Notes under the pieces: generated by a model
What the model was told of the DNA's origin: nothing
Database searches by the model: none
What the model saw: the letters and a program-made list of their open reading frames with translations, nothing else
Shown here: positions 1 through 7,291 of the stretch, piece by piece
Position numbering within the stretch: the first letter of the stretch is position 1
How the letters are laid out: every line of letters starts with the position of its first letter
Position numbers and translations under genes: made by a program
Assembly (NCBI GenBank): GCA_019425045.1
Contig: JAHYYI010000028.1
Location: 1-25,158 of the forward strand
Source: Collinsella sp.
Lineage (GTDB): Bacteria > Actinomycetota > Coriobacteriia > Coriobacteriales > Coriobacteriaceae
Direction of reading: 5' to 3'
Length of the DNA: 25,158 nt

Positions 1-362
1 AGCTGCATGTCGATGGTCGCCTTGTCGTACACGCGCCCGCGCACGCCGATGGCGGAGGCATCGCGGCCGAGCACCATGCTCGCCAGGCCAATGTCCTGCG
101 TCACGACCACGTCGCCCGCCTGCAGACGTTCGACAATGGCAAAGTCGGCACTATCGGCGCCCACGCTCACATCGAGCGTGGTGACCCAAAAGCCGCGTCG
201 CGCGTGCTCGGCATCACGTGGATCGTCGCGGCGAATGTGCCGCTCCAGGTTCTGCGTGCTGTTGCCGGCAATCACCACGGCGACGCCCGCCCGCCGCGCG
301 CAGTCGATCGACTCACGCGTGACCGGGCAGGCGTCAGCATCAATAAACAGCGTTCGCGGCAT
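1..362 (-). CDS. YaiI/YqxD family (DUF188, UPF0178) protein, partial
   Basis: The minus-strand frame starts at an ATG at 362-360 and runs off the left edge after about 120 codons, so the C-terminus is missing. The N-terminus reads MPRTLFIDADACPVTRE, the signature of the YaiI/YqxD (DUF188) family, a PIN-like fold with an acidic Asp-x-Asp pair near residues 8-10. Further conserved-looking blocks follow: VVIAGN, then FWVTTLDVSVGADSAD, then DVVVTQDIGLA near residues 87-97. Family members are normally about 150 residues, so roughly 30 are lost. The biological role is unsettled; an RNA/DNA-nuclease-like fold is known, a substrate is not. The stop codon of the upstream DUF308 gene (365-363) directly abuts this ATG with no spacer, which points to one transcript and coupled translation. 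Confidence 0.85.
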   Translation of the reverse strand, partial: MPRTLFIDADACPVTRESIDCARRAGVAVVIAGNSTQNLERHIRRDDPRDAEHARRGFWVTTLDVSVGADSADFAIVERLQAGDVVVTQDIGLASMVLGRDASAIGVRGRVYDKATIDMQ

Positions 363-965
363 CTAGCGCACCAGCTTGCCAAAGCGGATAGCGCGAATAA
401 TCAGCGTCACCCCAAACACCAGGAGCGCGGCGCCGCTAAAGATGACGAGCATCTTTGCCGACCACAGTGGATAGATAAACACGAACATGCCGGCGATGAT
501 GGAGAGCGCGCCGCTCAGGATGGCGAGGGCGCGGTTGGACGAAAGCTCGGACTCCAGAATGGACATGACACCTTCGACGATCCAGCCAAAGCCAGCCACG
601 ACCACCACGAGCGTGGTGAGCGTCGCGGTCGAGAAGGCCTGATTGCGCAGGATTATGACGCCGCCCAGGATGATGAGCAGGTTGGAGATGATGCTCGTCA
701 CGCGCCAGCCGGCGGGCAGTAGCGGCTCAAAAATGGCGGTGAACAGCCTGACGCCAGCCGTGATCACAAAGTAGAAGCCCAGGACGGTCGTCAAAAAGAC
801 GAGGGACTTGGCGGGCGCAAACAGCAGCGCGATGCCGGCAAGCAGCGCGATGACGCCCGTGACGGCGTAGATCCAGCGCACGGCCTTGATTGCCTTGCCT
901 GCCATGCTTTTCTCGTCAAATCCAAACAGGTTCGACTGCTGGTCGTCGTTCTTAAAGATGCCCAT
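363..965 (-). CDS. HdeD-like DUF308 membrane protein
   Basis: This is a 200-residue, strongly hydrophobic protein of the DUF308 (HdeD-like) family. After a short hydrophilic N-terminus (MGIFKNDDQQSNLFG) about six membrane segments are seen, in paired repeats typical of the family: around residues 35-55, 58-75, 90-107, 113-130, 145-160 and 170-188. HdeD in E. coli is an acid-resistance membrane protein, but most DUF308 members have no known activity. The start is placed at the ATG at 965-963 because a clear Shine-Dalgarno sequence (AAAGGAG) lies 7 bases upstream; the frame stays open 11 codons further but with no ribosome site there. The gene is first in a two-gene unit with the DUF188 gene, which begins at the base after its stop. 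Confidence 0.85.
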   Translation of the reverse strand: MGIFKNDDQQSNLFGFDEKSMAGKAIKAVRWIYAVTGVIALLAGIALLFAPAKSLVFLTTVLGFYFVITAGVRLFTAIFEPLLPAGWRVTSIISNLLIILGGVIILRNQAFSTATLTTLVVVVAGFGWIVEGVMSILESELSSNRALAILSGALSIIAGMFVFIYPLWSAKMLVIFSGAALLVFGVTLIIRAIRFGKLVR

Positions 966-1228
966 GAGGTCTCCTTTCCGCGCGGCGTTTGCCGTCATTG
1001 TTGTTTTTGCGGCGTATGCCGCAGTTGCTACAACAAGTATCGCCTAAAGGCACCGGCGTATGGGTCGGGGAGGGCGAAGTGTAACCCAAAGGTCCCGATT
1101 TGTTCTCGTTGTTCCCCATGTCGCGTTTTTCTATTCAACAGGTGTAGAACATTGCGGCTCTGTTCGTTATTGCCTGCGTTTTAGGTTAGATTTTCCTAAG
1201 AACAATTGGCTTGTATTGGGGGGTTCCT

Positions 1229-1900
1229 ATGAACGAAGCAGTTCCCGAGGCACCGTCGAGTGTCGAATCGATGGCAAAGCAGGGCTGCGAAAAGCTCGGT
1301 CTGGAATCGTTTGACGCGCTGGTCCGTCGTGCTCGCACATGCCGTCGCTTTGACGAGTCCATGCGCGTGCCGCGCGAGTTTTTGCTCGAGCTGGCAGAGC
1401 TGGCGCACCTGGCTCCCTGCGGCGCCAATGCTCAGCGCCTACGCTTTCATGTGGTGAGCGACGCCGAGGAGTGTTCGAGCTTATTTGAAAAGCTCGCATG
1501 GGCTGGTGCGCTCAAGGATTGGTCGGGTCCTGTCGAGGGCGAGCGCCCGACCGGCTATATCGCGATCCTTGCCGAGCGTCCCGCTCCGGGCATGCCTGCC
1601 GCGCCAATTACCGAGGCAGACGCTGGTATCGCCGCGCAGACGATGATGCTCGCCGCCCGCAGCGCTACGCCCGAGGTGGCGGCGTGCATGTTCAAGGCTT
1701 TTCCGCCTCGTGCGATTGATGTCATGGGACTTGACGGCGACAAGTACGAGGTCAAGCTGATCATGGTCTTTGGCGTTCCCGCCGAGACACAGGTGATCGA
1801 TGCAATTGATTCCAACCCCGACGGCTCTATTAATTACTGGCGTGACGAGGCACAGGTACACCACGTACCCAAGCGTCTACTCGCCGACGTACTGGTGTAG
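1229..1900 (+). CDS. Nitroreductase family protein
   Basis: A 223-residue protein resembling the nitroreductase/FMN-dependent oxidoreductase fold. The segment from about residue 30 (RRARTCRRFDESMRVP) corresponds to the family's N-terminal R-S-x-R-x-F/Y motif, followed by a helix (LLELAELAHLAPCGANAQRLRFHVV) matching the canonical 'A-P-S-x-x-N-x-Q' FMN-contact region. The middle (about residues 130-170) has the AGIAAQTMMLAA helix typical of the dimer interface, then VKLIMVFGVPAE, the usual late strand. Cofactor and substrate cannot be told from sequence; FMN and NAD(P)H are what the family uses. The ATG at 1229 is chosen because a GGGGGG-type ribosome site sits 5-10 bases ahead; a TTG 18 bases upstream has none. 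A palindromic repeat follows at 1931. Confidence 0.8.
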   Translation: MNEAVPEAPSSVESMAKQGCEKLGLESFDALVRRARTCRRFDESMRVPREFLLELAELAHLAPCGANAQRLRFHVVSDAEECSSLFEKLAWAGALKDWSGPVEGERPTGYIAILAERPAPGMPAAPITEADAGIAAQTMMLAARSATPEVAACMFKAFPPRAIDVMGLDGDKYEVKLIMVFGVPAETQVIDAIDSNPDGSINYWRDEAQVHHVPKRLLADVLV

Positions 1901-1930
1901 TTGAGCGTCGCCGCGGCGTGATCCGGCGGT

Positions 1931-1968
1931 AAACCACCACAAAGGTGCCCGTCCCCTTTGTGGTGGTA
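1931..1968. repeat. 41-nt palindromic element, truncated copy 1
   Basis: A perfect 13-bp stem, accaccacaaagg (1933-1945) with its complement at 1955-1967, encloses the loop tgcccgtcc. It is one of four copies in the window (others at 17785, 18745 and 20788). This copy lacks the flanking A/T bases that would make a good terminator, and sits only 15 bases ahead of the next gene's start. Confidence 0.9.
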
Positions 1969-1982
1969 CGAGGGGAGGGCAT

Positions 1983-2525
1983 GTGGCCGATCTGTATTTG
2001 GTGCGGCATGGGCAGACCGAGCTCAATGTGCAGAACATTTTGCAGGGCTGGCACGATTCGCCGCTTACGGCGCGCGGGCGCGAGCAGGCACTGGCGACGC
2101 GCGCGGCGTTTGAGGCGCGTGGCATCTCCTTTGACCATGCGTATTCGTCTCCGTTGGGTCGGGCACGCCACACGGCCGAGCTTATTGTTGGTGAGGGCCT
2201 TCCCATAGAGCCGGTCGACGACCTGCGCGAGTGGCGCCTGGGCTCGCTGGAGGGCACATCAAACCGCGAGATGCCGGCGCAACCCTGGGGCGATTATCCG
2301 GTGGCCTTTGGTGGCGAGTCGGAAAGTGAGCTTCGCGCACGTATGGTCGCGGCGCTGTCTCGTATTATGGCCCGGCCTCGGCACGACTGCGTGTTGGCCG
2401 TTTCCCACGGCTCTGCCTGTCAGGAGTTTCTTGAGTATGTGGCCGGCGGGGGAGGACAGCCCGACAACGGTGCCGTGCTTCATTTTGGCTATTGCGACGG
2501 GGCGTTTTCGCTCCTTGACTGGTAA
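1983..2525 (+). CDS. Histidine phosphatase family protein (first of tandem pair)
   Basis: A 180-residue member of the histidine phosphatase (phosphoglycerate mutase-like) superfamily. The catalytic RHG motif is at residues 8-10 (DLYLVRHGQTELN, nucleophile His9) with the QGWHDSPLTARG block after it. The second half of the active site is the acid (REWRLGSLEG, about residues 81-90) and the second histidine in LAVSHGSA (about residue 140). The size and the QG-x-x-D-S-P-L-T-x-x-G signature fit the small cobC/GpmB-like branch; substrates range from phosphosugars to alpha-ribazole phosphate and cannot be assigned here. No cobalamin genes are nearby. The start is a GTG at 1983 preceded by GAGGGGAGGG. 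The gene lies 17 bases ahead of a paralogue on the same strand. Confidence 0.88.
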   Translation: MADLYLVRHGQTELNVQNILQGWHDSPLTARGREQALATRAAFEARGISFDHAYSSPLGRARHTAELIVGEGLPIEPVDDLREWRLGSLEGTSNREMPAQPWGDYPVAFGGESESELRARMVAALSRIMARPRHDCVLAVSHGSACQEFLEYVAGGGGQPDNGAVLHFGYCDGAFSLLDW

Positions 2526-2542
2526 CGAACGAAAGGACCCCT

Positions 2543-3178
2543 ATGAATAAAGACCTGTATCTGGTCCGTCATGGACAGACGATATTTAACCTCAAGCGCA
2601 TTATTCAGGGCTGGAGTGATTCGCCGCTCACGCAGTTGGGCTGCGAGCAGGCGGCGCGCGCTGGCATGTTCTTGCGAGCGCGTGGCATCGAGCCCGACCA
2701 CGCCTACACCTCGACGCTGCATCGCACCGAGCAGACTATCGCCAACCTGTGGCCGGGCCTTGCCTACGAGCGCCTTGATGGCCTGCGTGAGTGGTTCTTT
2801 GGTGACTTCGAGGCCGAGCGCGTGATGCTGATGCCTGGGCGTCCGTGGCGTGACTTTTACCGCCAGTTCGGCGGCGAGGGGCAGATGCAGGTGCGCGAGC
2901 GCATGGTGGCGACGTTGACCGATCTTATGCGACGCCCGGATCATTCGTGCGTGCTCGCGGTAAGCCATGGCTCGGCTATCAAGGAGTTTATGGATTACGT
3001 GAAGGGCGCGGCGGCAGACGAGCGCGACCGTGTGCCGGGCAACTGCTCGGTGCTGCATTTTGCATTTGACGATGTGACCGATACGTTTGACTTGGTCGAA
3101 GTCTTTACGCAGGAAGATTATGCGCGCGAGCTGGGTCTTGAGCCGCTGGTGGCGGCAGCGGGTCCGCAGCGCGGGTAG
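2543..3178 (+). CDS. Histidine phosphatase family protein (second of tandem pair)
   Basis: A 211-residue paralogue of the preceding gene: MNKDLYLVRHGQTIFN carries the RHG motif (His10), QGWSDSPLTQLG follows, the acidic block is LREWFFGDFEAE (about residues 82-93), and the second histidine lies in LAVSHGSA near residue 142. The extra length is in the C-terminal third, after the active site. The start ATG has GAAAGGA 6-12 bases upstream. Close spacing (17 bases) and the same orientation support co-transcription with the first copy, and a strong intrinsic terminator 45 bases downstream closes the unit. The pair probably arose by tandem duplication and then diverged; the protein substrates are unknown. 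Confidence 0.88.
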   Translation: MNKDLYLVRHGQTIFNLKRIIQGWSDSPLTQLGCEQAARAGMFLRARGIEPDHAYTSTLHRTEQTIANLWPGLAYERLDGLREWFFGDFEAERVMLMPGRPWRDFYRQFGGEGQMQVRERMVATLTDLMRRPDHSCVLAVSHGSAIKEFMDYVKGAAADERDRVPGNCSVLHFAFDDVTDTFDLVEVFTQEDYARELGLEPLVAAAGPQRG

Positions 3179-3223
3179 CCTGGGCGTGGCGACGTGGATT
3201 GCCGACATCATTGCTCGATGTGA

Positions 3224-3261
3224 AAGGGGCGGGGATGCATGCGCATGTATCCCCGCCCCTT
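3224..3261 (+). terminator. Intrinsic terminator after the histidine phosphatase pair
   Basis: A 13-bp perfect GC-rich stem (aaggggcggggat, complement at 3249-3261) with a 12-base loop is followed by tgtttgttg. It lies between the end of the plus-strand unit (3178) and the converging DUF1015 gene (stop at 3306). Confidence 0.8.
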
Positions 3262-3305
3262 GTTTGTTGAGCTGCCGAGTCTTTGTGCTGGGCGTTTAGA
3301 CCCTG

Positions 3306-3986
3306 TTAGAACCGTGCGATCTGGTGGGTGAGCAGACCCGTCGGAACCTGCGGCGCGCCGCCGGCGACCTGTGCGGCGGGGAATAACGCGGCAACGGTAA
3401 AGTTGAACGGCTCTTTGCCCGTGTAGGTGCCGGCTGTGCGGGCCTCGTCCGCCAGGAGCTGCGCCGCCCCTGTCAGCGCGGCGGCATAGGTGGGGTCGTC
3501 AGCCGGCGCTGGCTCTGGTGCCTGGTCGAGCATGGCTCGGATGGCGGCAACGGCGTCCTCGCGCTTGACCTCCCACACGCGGTGCGTAATGCCGGCGGGG
3601 TCGGTGACGGCATAGAGCGACGCACCCTCTTTGGCGGCGCCCAGGATGATATCCATGACGGGCGACGCCTCGTAGGTAAGCGACACAGGGCGCGGCTGGA
3701 CCTTAAGCTCGGCGATTGCGCGGGCGGCTGCGGTGGCACCTGCGGGGGTCGCGCCGTCGCCCGCCAGTACGCCGACCGGGCAAATCGCCACAACGCCCGT
3801 CACGCGCCCCGGCTCTCCGGAGCATTCGTACGCGTAATACGCCGCGCCCGGATCTTTGAGCATAAGCCCGTCGGCGATGGCGTCGCGCAGGGCGTCGTTG
3901 CTGCTCAGGATACCGCCCATCTGCGGCAGCGCTTCGAGCACGCGGTCCTGAGCTGGGCGGATGCAGGGAAACGGAAGTGCTTTCAT
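3306..3986 (-). CDS. Shortened DUF1015 family protein
   Basis: This 226-residue protein aligns by eye to most of the DUF1015 family: IRP near the N-terminus, a central PGAAYYAYECSGEPGRVTGVV strand (about residues 46-66, family 'P-x-x-Y-x-Y...R-x-G'), PVSLTYEA (residues 100-107), YAVTDPAGITHRVWEV (about 124-139) and YTGKEPFNFTVAALFP (about 188-203). Usual members are about 400 residues and carry an ADGHHR motif before the last block; here the matching place reads PTYAAALTGAAQ, so the motif is lost, and the roughly 150 C-terminal residues after the FP motif are absent. The protein is thus either a reduced lineage-specific form or a gene in decay. DUF1015 genes are commonly found next to serC-serA in other anaerobes, and serCA lies just upstream here, separated by inserted DNA. 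AGGAC precedes the start. Confidence 0.7.
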   Translation of the reverse strand: MKALPFPCIRPAQDRVLEALPQMGGILSSNDALRDAIADGLMLKDPGAAYYAYECSGEPGRVTGVVAICPVGVLAGDGATPAGATAAARAIAELKVQPRPVSLTYEASPVMDIILGAAKEGASLYAVTDPAGITHRVWEVKREDAVAAIRAMLDQAPEPAPADDPTYAAALTGAAQLLADEARTAGTYTGKEPFNFTVAALFPAAQVAGGAPQVPTGLLTHQIARF

Positions 3987-4025
3987 GGGCGGTCCTAACG
4001 CGCGAGTCGGTTTGTTCGCGGCTTA

Positions 4026-4510
4026 TTATGCCCCAACTTGGACGCTTGCGTCCCAGAGCGTGTTGTCAACAAGCGCGATGAGCACGTTCTGGCAGCGAAC
4101 GATATCGGCATGGCCCCGGCTCGTTGGGCTTATGCGCGAGCACCAACGAGCCGGGGCCGTAGCTCATGCAATTGCGGTTACCCGTCTTGCCGGCAATGAC
4201 GGCGGTATCGGTGCAGCCGGTAAAGAAGCTGGCGGGCACGTCCGCGTCTGTCACGTCATCGGCGGCGCGCTTGAGCGCAGCTAGAAGGGGAGAGTTCGGG
4301 TCGCGCTCGATGGCGGGGCGATCGCCCGTCACGGCGAAACTGCCATGGCAACCGGGAACCGCGGCCTCGGCGGTGGCAGTGGCCTGCTCGACCATGTTGA
4401 TCGCGGCGGCCGTATCGGTCGGCGGCGTCAGGCGCATGTCGACCCAGACCTTGGCGTGGTCGGGCACGACAAAGGGGCGATAGCCGCCCTCGTCATCATC
4501 AACCATATGA
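4026..4510 (-). pseudogene. M20 family metallopeptidase, C-terminal remnant, frameshifted
   Basis: On the minus strand, from about 4506, the translation MVDDDEGGYRPFVVPDHAKV then WVDMRLTPPT matches the dimerisation/lid part of an M20 (ArgE/DapE/PepV-like) peptidase, and FTGCTDTAVIAGKT then YGPGSLVLAHKPNE is the family's conserved C-terminal metal-site region. After NE the frame breaks near 4110-4120: the proper ending (ADIVRCQNVLIALVDNTLW) continues in another frame to a TAA at 4028-4026. Upstream, the frame meets a TGA at 4551-4549, and the N-terminal two thirds, including the first metal ligands, is not found anywhere in the window. It is therefore a dead fragment of an approximately 450-residue gene, apparently cut by the inserted AbiEi-like gene. 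A perfect 16-bp palindrome sits exactly at the frameshift. Confidence 0.75.
4112..4158. repeat. Perfect 16-bp inverted repeat at the M20 frameshift
   Basis: ggccccggctcgttgg (4112-4127) and its exact complement (4143-4158) flank a 15-base loop inside the peptidase remnant. One arm encodes the conserved YGPGSL codons; the other contains the frameshifted bases. Confidence 0.9.
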
Positions 4511-5709
4511 AACCTCAGAATCAGTTTGCTTTGCAAACCGATTGTAAGTCACCTGCAGATTCGCGACGTGCACGTAGCAGCATTTACCGTTCGCAGGCCG
4601 AGCCATCGCGTTTGCCGTCCGGGCGGGTTTACAAACGACGCAGTGGGTACGTACTCTCCATGGACGACATGCTGTGCGACATATCTGCCTTTCGGTATCA
4701 CCGGATACCCCCACAGGTCTTGGCGATAATGCCGGACCTGCCCGATTCTGCGGACGATCCGCGCAGGGAGCGCCTTTGTGAACATCCACTCGTCAAGCAT
4801 TTCCTGCGCACTCCGTTACATGTGTTGGCGCAGGGCGGCTGCGGACGTAAGGGCGGTCGCATTGTCAGACATGTTTGGAACGGGGAGAGGCCGTTTGGCT
4901 CCGTGCAGCAGACGGAGTTTGGCCTTGATGTCGCGTCCCCGCTCTTTACCCTGCTGACCCTGGCTTCCTCGGTTTCAAACGAGCGTCTGATCATGTGCAT
5001 GTTTGAGATGTGCGGCACCTTTGCCGTGTGCAAGATTGCACCTCAAGTAAAGTTGGCGCTTGAGCAGGCATATGGGAGCCGGTGGGGTGACGCACGGTCG
5101 GGCTGGGAAAACGTAAAGGATGCCTCGGGGAATCCAACGGACTTGTGGAAACGACCTCCCTTGATCGAGCTCTCTGACCTTACGGAGTTCGCCAATAAGA
5201 TCCAGGGACTCCGCGGTGCTAAATCATTCACACGTGCCGCGAAATGCATTACGGGGGTTGTGGCATCGCCGCTTGAGGTCCAAGCTTCGATGCTGTTTGG
5301 CCTTTCGAGGCTGCGCGGCGGCGAAGGGCTGCGCCTTACCAATAACGTCGAGATTCGCATGACGCGCAGCGCCCGCCTGATTTCGGGGCTTGATAGGCGC
5401 TACGCCGATATCTTGCTGTCAAATAAGGATGGCAGCCGAGAGTGTCTGGTTGAATGCCAGGGTAAAGCCATTCACGGATCCATAGAATCCAAGATCTCGG
5501 ACTCCGATCGAACGACGGCCCTGCAGACGATGGGATATCCCGTCGTTCTGATGACCTATGGTCAGCTGGTCGACTCCGATGCCTTCCGCGTGGTGACGGA
5601 ACTCATCATGTCCTATCTCGATGTGCCACTGAAAGACAAGACGCCGCGGCAGCAAGAGCTCGAACGGCGACTTCGTGAGGAGATTTTTATCGATTGGGCG
5701 GGAATGTAG
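4507..5709 (+). CDS. AbiEi-like/DUF559-like protein, orphan
   Basis: A soluble protein of 349 residues (ATG 4660) or 400 residues (ATG 4507); neither ATG has a good ribosome site, so the start is unresolved and the N-terminus may be truncated. The block MDDMLCDISAFRYHRIPPQV resembles a family I recall as widespread in Coriobacteria and related to AbiEi-type proteins of type IV toxin-antitoxin systems. The C-terminal part (about the last 110 residues) has the layout of a DUF559/Vsr-like nuclease fold: YADILL, then LVECQGKAIHG, then SDSDRTTALQTMGYPVVLMTYGQL, i.e. Asp, Glu-x-Gln-Gly-Lys, and Asp-x-x-Arg...Leu...Gly-Tyr. No AbiEii-like nucleotidyltransferase partner is adjacent. Base composition is more AT-rich than the neighbours and the gene interrupts an M20 peptidase, so acquisition by transfer is likely. 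Function is inferred only. Confidence 0.7.
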   Translation: MKPQNQFALQTDCKSPADSRRARSSIYRSQAEPSRLPSGRVYKRRSGYVLSMDDMLCDISAFRYHRIPPQVLAIMPDLPDSADDPRRERLCEHPLVKHFLRTPLHVLAQGGCGRKGGRIVRHVWNGERPFGSVQQTEFGLDVASPLFTLLTLASSVSNERLIMCMFEMCGTFAVCKIAPQVKLALEQAYGSRWGDARSGWENVKDASGNPTDLWKRPPLIELSDLTEFANKIQGLRGAKSFTRAAKCITGVVASPLEVQASMLFGLSRLRGGEGLRLTNNVEIRMTRSARLISGLDRRYADILLSNKDGSRECLVECQGKAIHGSIESKISDSDRTTALQTMGYPVVLMTYGQLVDSDAFRVVTELIMSYLDVPLKDKTPRQQELERRLREEIFIDWAGM

Positions 5710-5989
5710 CCGCGCGGGTGGAAAACGGTCGCGGAAGCTAGGGTTTTAGTTGCGAATAGCCTTCAATTGCTCCTTGGAATTGGCTTGAAAAGTGCTACCT
5801 AGAGCAAGTTATTTCGGAAAATGGACAGTCAACTTTAGTTTGGCATATAGAGATCGATTTTTACCTACTAAAACCCCTGATAAAGCTGTTTGTAAAAGCA
5901 GTTGTGCTTAGCGACTAGGGCCTCACTGTCGATTATCCGAAAAAACTTATTATGGGTAGCATTTTCAAAACCAGCCGGAGCAACGAAAT
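5710..5989. other. AT-rich non-coding tract
   Basis: This tract is distinctly richer in A and T than the rest of the window and has no convincing reading frame in any of six frames. It contains a 10-bp inverted repeat, gggttttagt (5741-5750) and actaaaaccc (5868-5877), about 117 bases apart. It lies between the AbiEi-like gene and the serA terminator and is probably the downstream part of the same acquired segment; no transposon ends were recognised. Confidence 0.55.
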
Positions 5990-6018
5990 CGGCCCCCGTT
6001 TCGTGAAAACGGGGGCCG
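5990..6018 (-). terminator. serA terminator
   Basis: A perfect 12-bp stem (cggcccccgttt, complement 6007-6018) with a 5-base loop lies 40 bases beyond the serA stop. In the minus direction it is followed by ATTTCGTTG, a weak but usable U-rich run. Confidence 0.75.
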
Positions 6019-6058
6019 AATGGGCTTCATGGTCTGCCTGGCAGGCTTGGCGCCGGCG

Positions 6059-7222
6059 CTATTTGATCACGCGCACGCGATACATCGACGGAATTTGCTT
6101 GAGCGCCTCGATGGTGCTGCTGTCCAGGTGCTCGTCGGTGTCGAACATGGTGTAGGCGTTCTCGCCGGCGGACTCGTTGGTCATACGCTGCACGTTGGCG
6201 TTGTCCTTGGCCAGGATTGCGGTGATCTGGCCGATCATGTTGGGCACGTTGGCGTGCAGGCAGGCGATGCGGCTCGCGGCGCGCGCCTTGCCCATGCTGC
6301 AGGCGGGGTAGTTGACGCTGTGTGCGATGTTGCCGTTCTCCAGGTAATCCTTGAGCTCGCTGATGGCCATGTCGGCACAGTTGGCCTCGGCCTCGCCAGT
6401 GCCGGCGCCCGAGTGAGTGGTGATAAACGTGTTGGGCATCTTGACGGTCTTGGGCGTGGCAAAGTCGCAGCTAAACCAGCTCAGCTTGCCCTCACGCAGG
6501 GCAGCGTCAACGGCGTCCTCGTCAATGATGGTTTCGCGCGCGTAGTTGATGAGCACGGCGTCGGGCGCCAGCAGGTTAATCTGCTCGGTGCTGATCATGC
6601 CGATGGTGTCGGCCTTGCTGGGCACGTGCACGGTGAGGTAGTCGCAGCCGCGGCAGAGGTCCTCGAGCGTGCCGACGCGCTGCACCTCGCGGCTCAGCAC
6701 CCATGCGTGCTCGACGGAAATGAACGGATCGTAGCCGTAGACGTCCATGCCCAGGTCGACGCAGGCGTTGGCGACCTTGGAGCCCACGTTGCCCAGACCG
6801 ATAACGCCGATGCGCTTGCCCTTGAGCTCGCGGCCCACAAAGGCCTTCTTGGCCTTTTCGGCGTCGACCTGAATCTCGGGGTCGTCGGCGTTGTCGCGCA
6901 CCCAATTCATCGACTGCACCACGCCTCGGCTCGAAAGCACCAGCATGCCCAGGACGAGCTCCTTGACGGCGTTACTGTTGGCACCGGGGGAGTTAAAGAC
7001 GACGACGCCCTTTTTGGCGTACTCCTCGACGGGGATGTTGTTGACGCCGGCGCCGCAGCGGGCGATGGCGCGGATGCCCTCGGGCAGCTCGTAGCCGTGC
7101 AGGTCGGTGGAGCGCATCAGGATAGCGTCGGCCTCCTCGGCGGTGCTCACAAACTCGTAGCCCTCGCCAAACTCGACCTTGCCGTCCTTGGTGATGTCGT
7201 CGATGGTTTTGATCTTGCGCAT
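6059..7222 (-). CDS. serA: D-3-phosphoglycerate dehydrogenase
   Basis: This 387-residue enzyme oxidises 3-phosphoglycerate to 3-phosphohydroxypyruvate with NAD, the first step of serine synthesis in the cytosol. The D-2-hydroxyacid dehydrogenase fold is clear: substrate-side RCGAGVNNIP (about 55-64), the Rossmann motif VIGLGNVGSKVANA (140-153), a coenzyme Asp after it (YGYDPF), catalytic Arg229 in INYARE and catalytic His270 in TTHSGAG. The tail from about residue 315 (RIACLHANVPNMIGQITAIL) is a single ACT domain, usually involved in serine feedback, giving the short clostridial-type architecture without the intervening ASB domain. AAGGAG lies 7 bases before the ATG. It sits 69 bases downstream of serC, presumably in the same transcript, with its own terminator at 5990. 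Confidence 0.95.
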   Translation of the reverse strand: MRKIKTIDDITKDGKVEFGEGYEFVSTAEEADAILMRSTDLHGYELPEGIRAIARCGAGVNNIPVEEYAKKGVVVFNSPGANSNAVKELVLGMLVLSSRGVVQSMNWVRDNADDPEIQVDAEKAKKAFVGRELKGKRIGVIGLGNVGSKVANACVDLGMDVYGYDPFISVEHAWVLSREVQRVGTLEDLCRGCDYLTVHVPSKADTIGMISTEQINLLAPDAVLINYARETIIDEDAVDAALREGKLSWFSCDFATPKTVKMPNTFITTHSGAGTGEAEANCADMAISELKDYLENGNIAHSVNYPACSMGKARAASRIACLHANVPNMIGQITAILAKDNANVQRMTNESAGENAYTMFDTDEHLDSSTIEALKQIPSMYRVRVIK

Positions 7223-7291
7223 GGAAAACTCCTTAGCAGGTTTGGTTTAAACAGGTGGTTTGAAGTGGCTGGTCGGCCCGCGCGTTGCGGG

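Noticed and set aside
4345..4506. An upstream extension of the AbiEi-like protein by 54 codons
   Set aside because: This stretch is the antisense of the M20 peptidase remnant, is Gly/Arg-rich and has no start signal; the gene begins at or after 4507.
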